Source: Dongia rigui (lineage in GTDB: Bacteria; Pseudomonadota; Alphaproteobacteria; Dongiales; Dongiaceae). From it: 64,000 bases of DNA. Positions 63,792-64,000 of this stretch are shown one piece after another; position 1 is the stretch's first letter; every line of letters starts with the position of its first letter. The stretch is from contig NZ_JAXCLX010000002.1 of NCBI RefSeq assembly GCF_034044635.1, positions 124,001 to 188,000 on the forward strand, written 5' to 3'. The notes beneath the pieces were generated by a model. The model was not told the origin of the DNA and did not search any database. It was given only the letters and a program-made list of their open reading frames with translations. Made by a program: the position numbers and the translations under genes.

Positions 63792-64000
63792 TCCGTCAGG
63801 CGCTCGATCCAGGCTTTGTGCTGCGGAAACGCGCTGAGCAACTTCCCACGATCGGCCAGTTCGAAATCGGCAAAATCGAAACCCGGCGCCACGGTGCAGC
63901 CGGCCAGCGTGAATGCGCTGACCTTGGCCGGCAAGGCACCGAACCAATACCCGGCCGGCACAACATGCTGGGGCACTTGCCCCCGGGAAAACTCGCGACC
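63788..64000 (-). CDS. Cupin-5 (DUF985) family protein, 5' end beyond the window
   Basis: Only the C-terminal 70 residues are inside the window. VPQHVVPAGYWFGALPA and FTLAGCTVAPGFDFADFELADRG are highly characteristic of DUF985/Cupin_5 proteins, whose full length is about 150-170 residues. The frame runs off the right edge without a start codon, so the gene continues past base 64000. Function of the family is unsettled. Confidence 0.85.
   Translation of the reverse strand, partial: GREFSRGQVPQHVVPAGYWFGALPAKVSAFTLAGCTVAPGFDFADFELADRGKLLSAFPQHKAWIERLTD

Overview
The window is 64 kb of GC-rich, densely packed bacterial chromosome. Gene content suggests an alphaproteobacterium, probably of the Rhodospirillales type: glyQ-glyS-ppdK in a row, a DUF2336 protein, a DUF983 protein, Lrp next to a group IV ornithine decarboxylase, an Mla-type lipid transporter with a STAS-fused permease, and a PraR/SinR-like XRE regulator. 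This assignment rests on families and synteny recalled from memory, not on a database search. I see no phage, insertion sequence, CRISPR array or rRNA. There are two tRNA genes (Val-GAC and Pro-CGG).

Layout. 0.6-14 kb holds mostly independent housekeeping and catabolic genes: formylglutamate hydrolase, GNAT acetyltransferase, GST, MFS exporter, EAL/receiver protein, amidase, a PotD-like binding protein, methylmalonate-semialdehyde dehydrogenase, a methyltransferase and a DsbA-family protein. A likely small regulatory RNA lies at 2110-2210. 14-25 kb is an amino-sugar and cell-wall recycling locus. Its leftward operon is nagK, a GntR regulator, NagB-II-type deaminase, nagA and a PP2C phosphatase, with overlapping start/stop codons. 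Its rightward operon is murQ followed by a carbohydrate ABC transporter (binding protein, two permeases, a Gfo/Idh oxidoreductase, ATPase). 26-34 kb is the most unusual part: a leftward operon of a SARP/TolB/TPR activator, a 136-residue protein of unknown family, YcaO, TfuA and a guanidine-deiminase-fold protein, diverging from a LuxR-like regulator and a histidine kinase. YcaO plus TfuA is known for backbone thioamidation, so this looks like an undescribed peptide- or protein-modifying system.

34-43 kb carries cupin/VOC, cyclase, LysR, agmatinase-family, class V aminotransferase and amidase genes, then an ECF42-type sigma factor with its DGPF/YCII partner, and apt. 43-49 kb has an Lrp regulator, ornithine decarboxylase preceded by a 30-codon upstream reading frame ending Pro-Gly-Pro-stop (a candidate polyamine-sensing leader peptide), and an mlaE-mlaF-mlaD-lipoprotein operon. 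49-64 kb holds a class III aminotransferase, DUF2336, tRNA-Pro, polyprenyl diphosphate synthase, glyQS, ppdK, meaB, and a phospholipid cluster (CDP-alcohol phosphotransferase, CdsA-like, PlsC-like). The window ends inside a DUF985 cupin gene.

Many adjacent genes overlap by 1-4 nt (ATGA or TGATG junctions), and five convergent pairs overlap at their 3' ends. Two palindromic intergenic repeats (39457-39552 and 60523-60672) each stop at the ribosome-binding site of the next gene.
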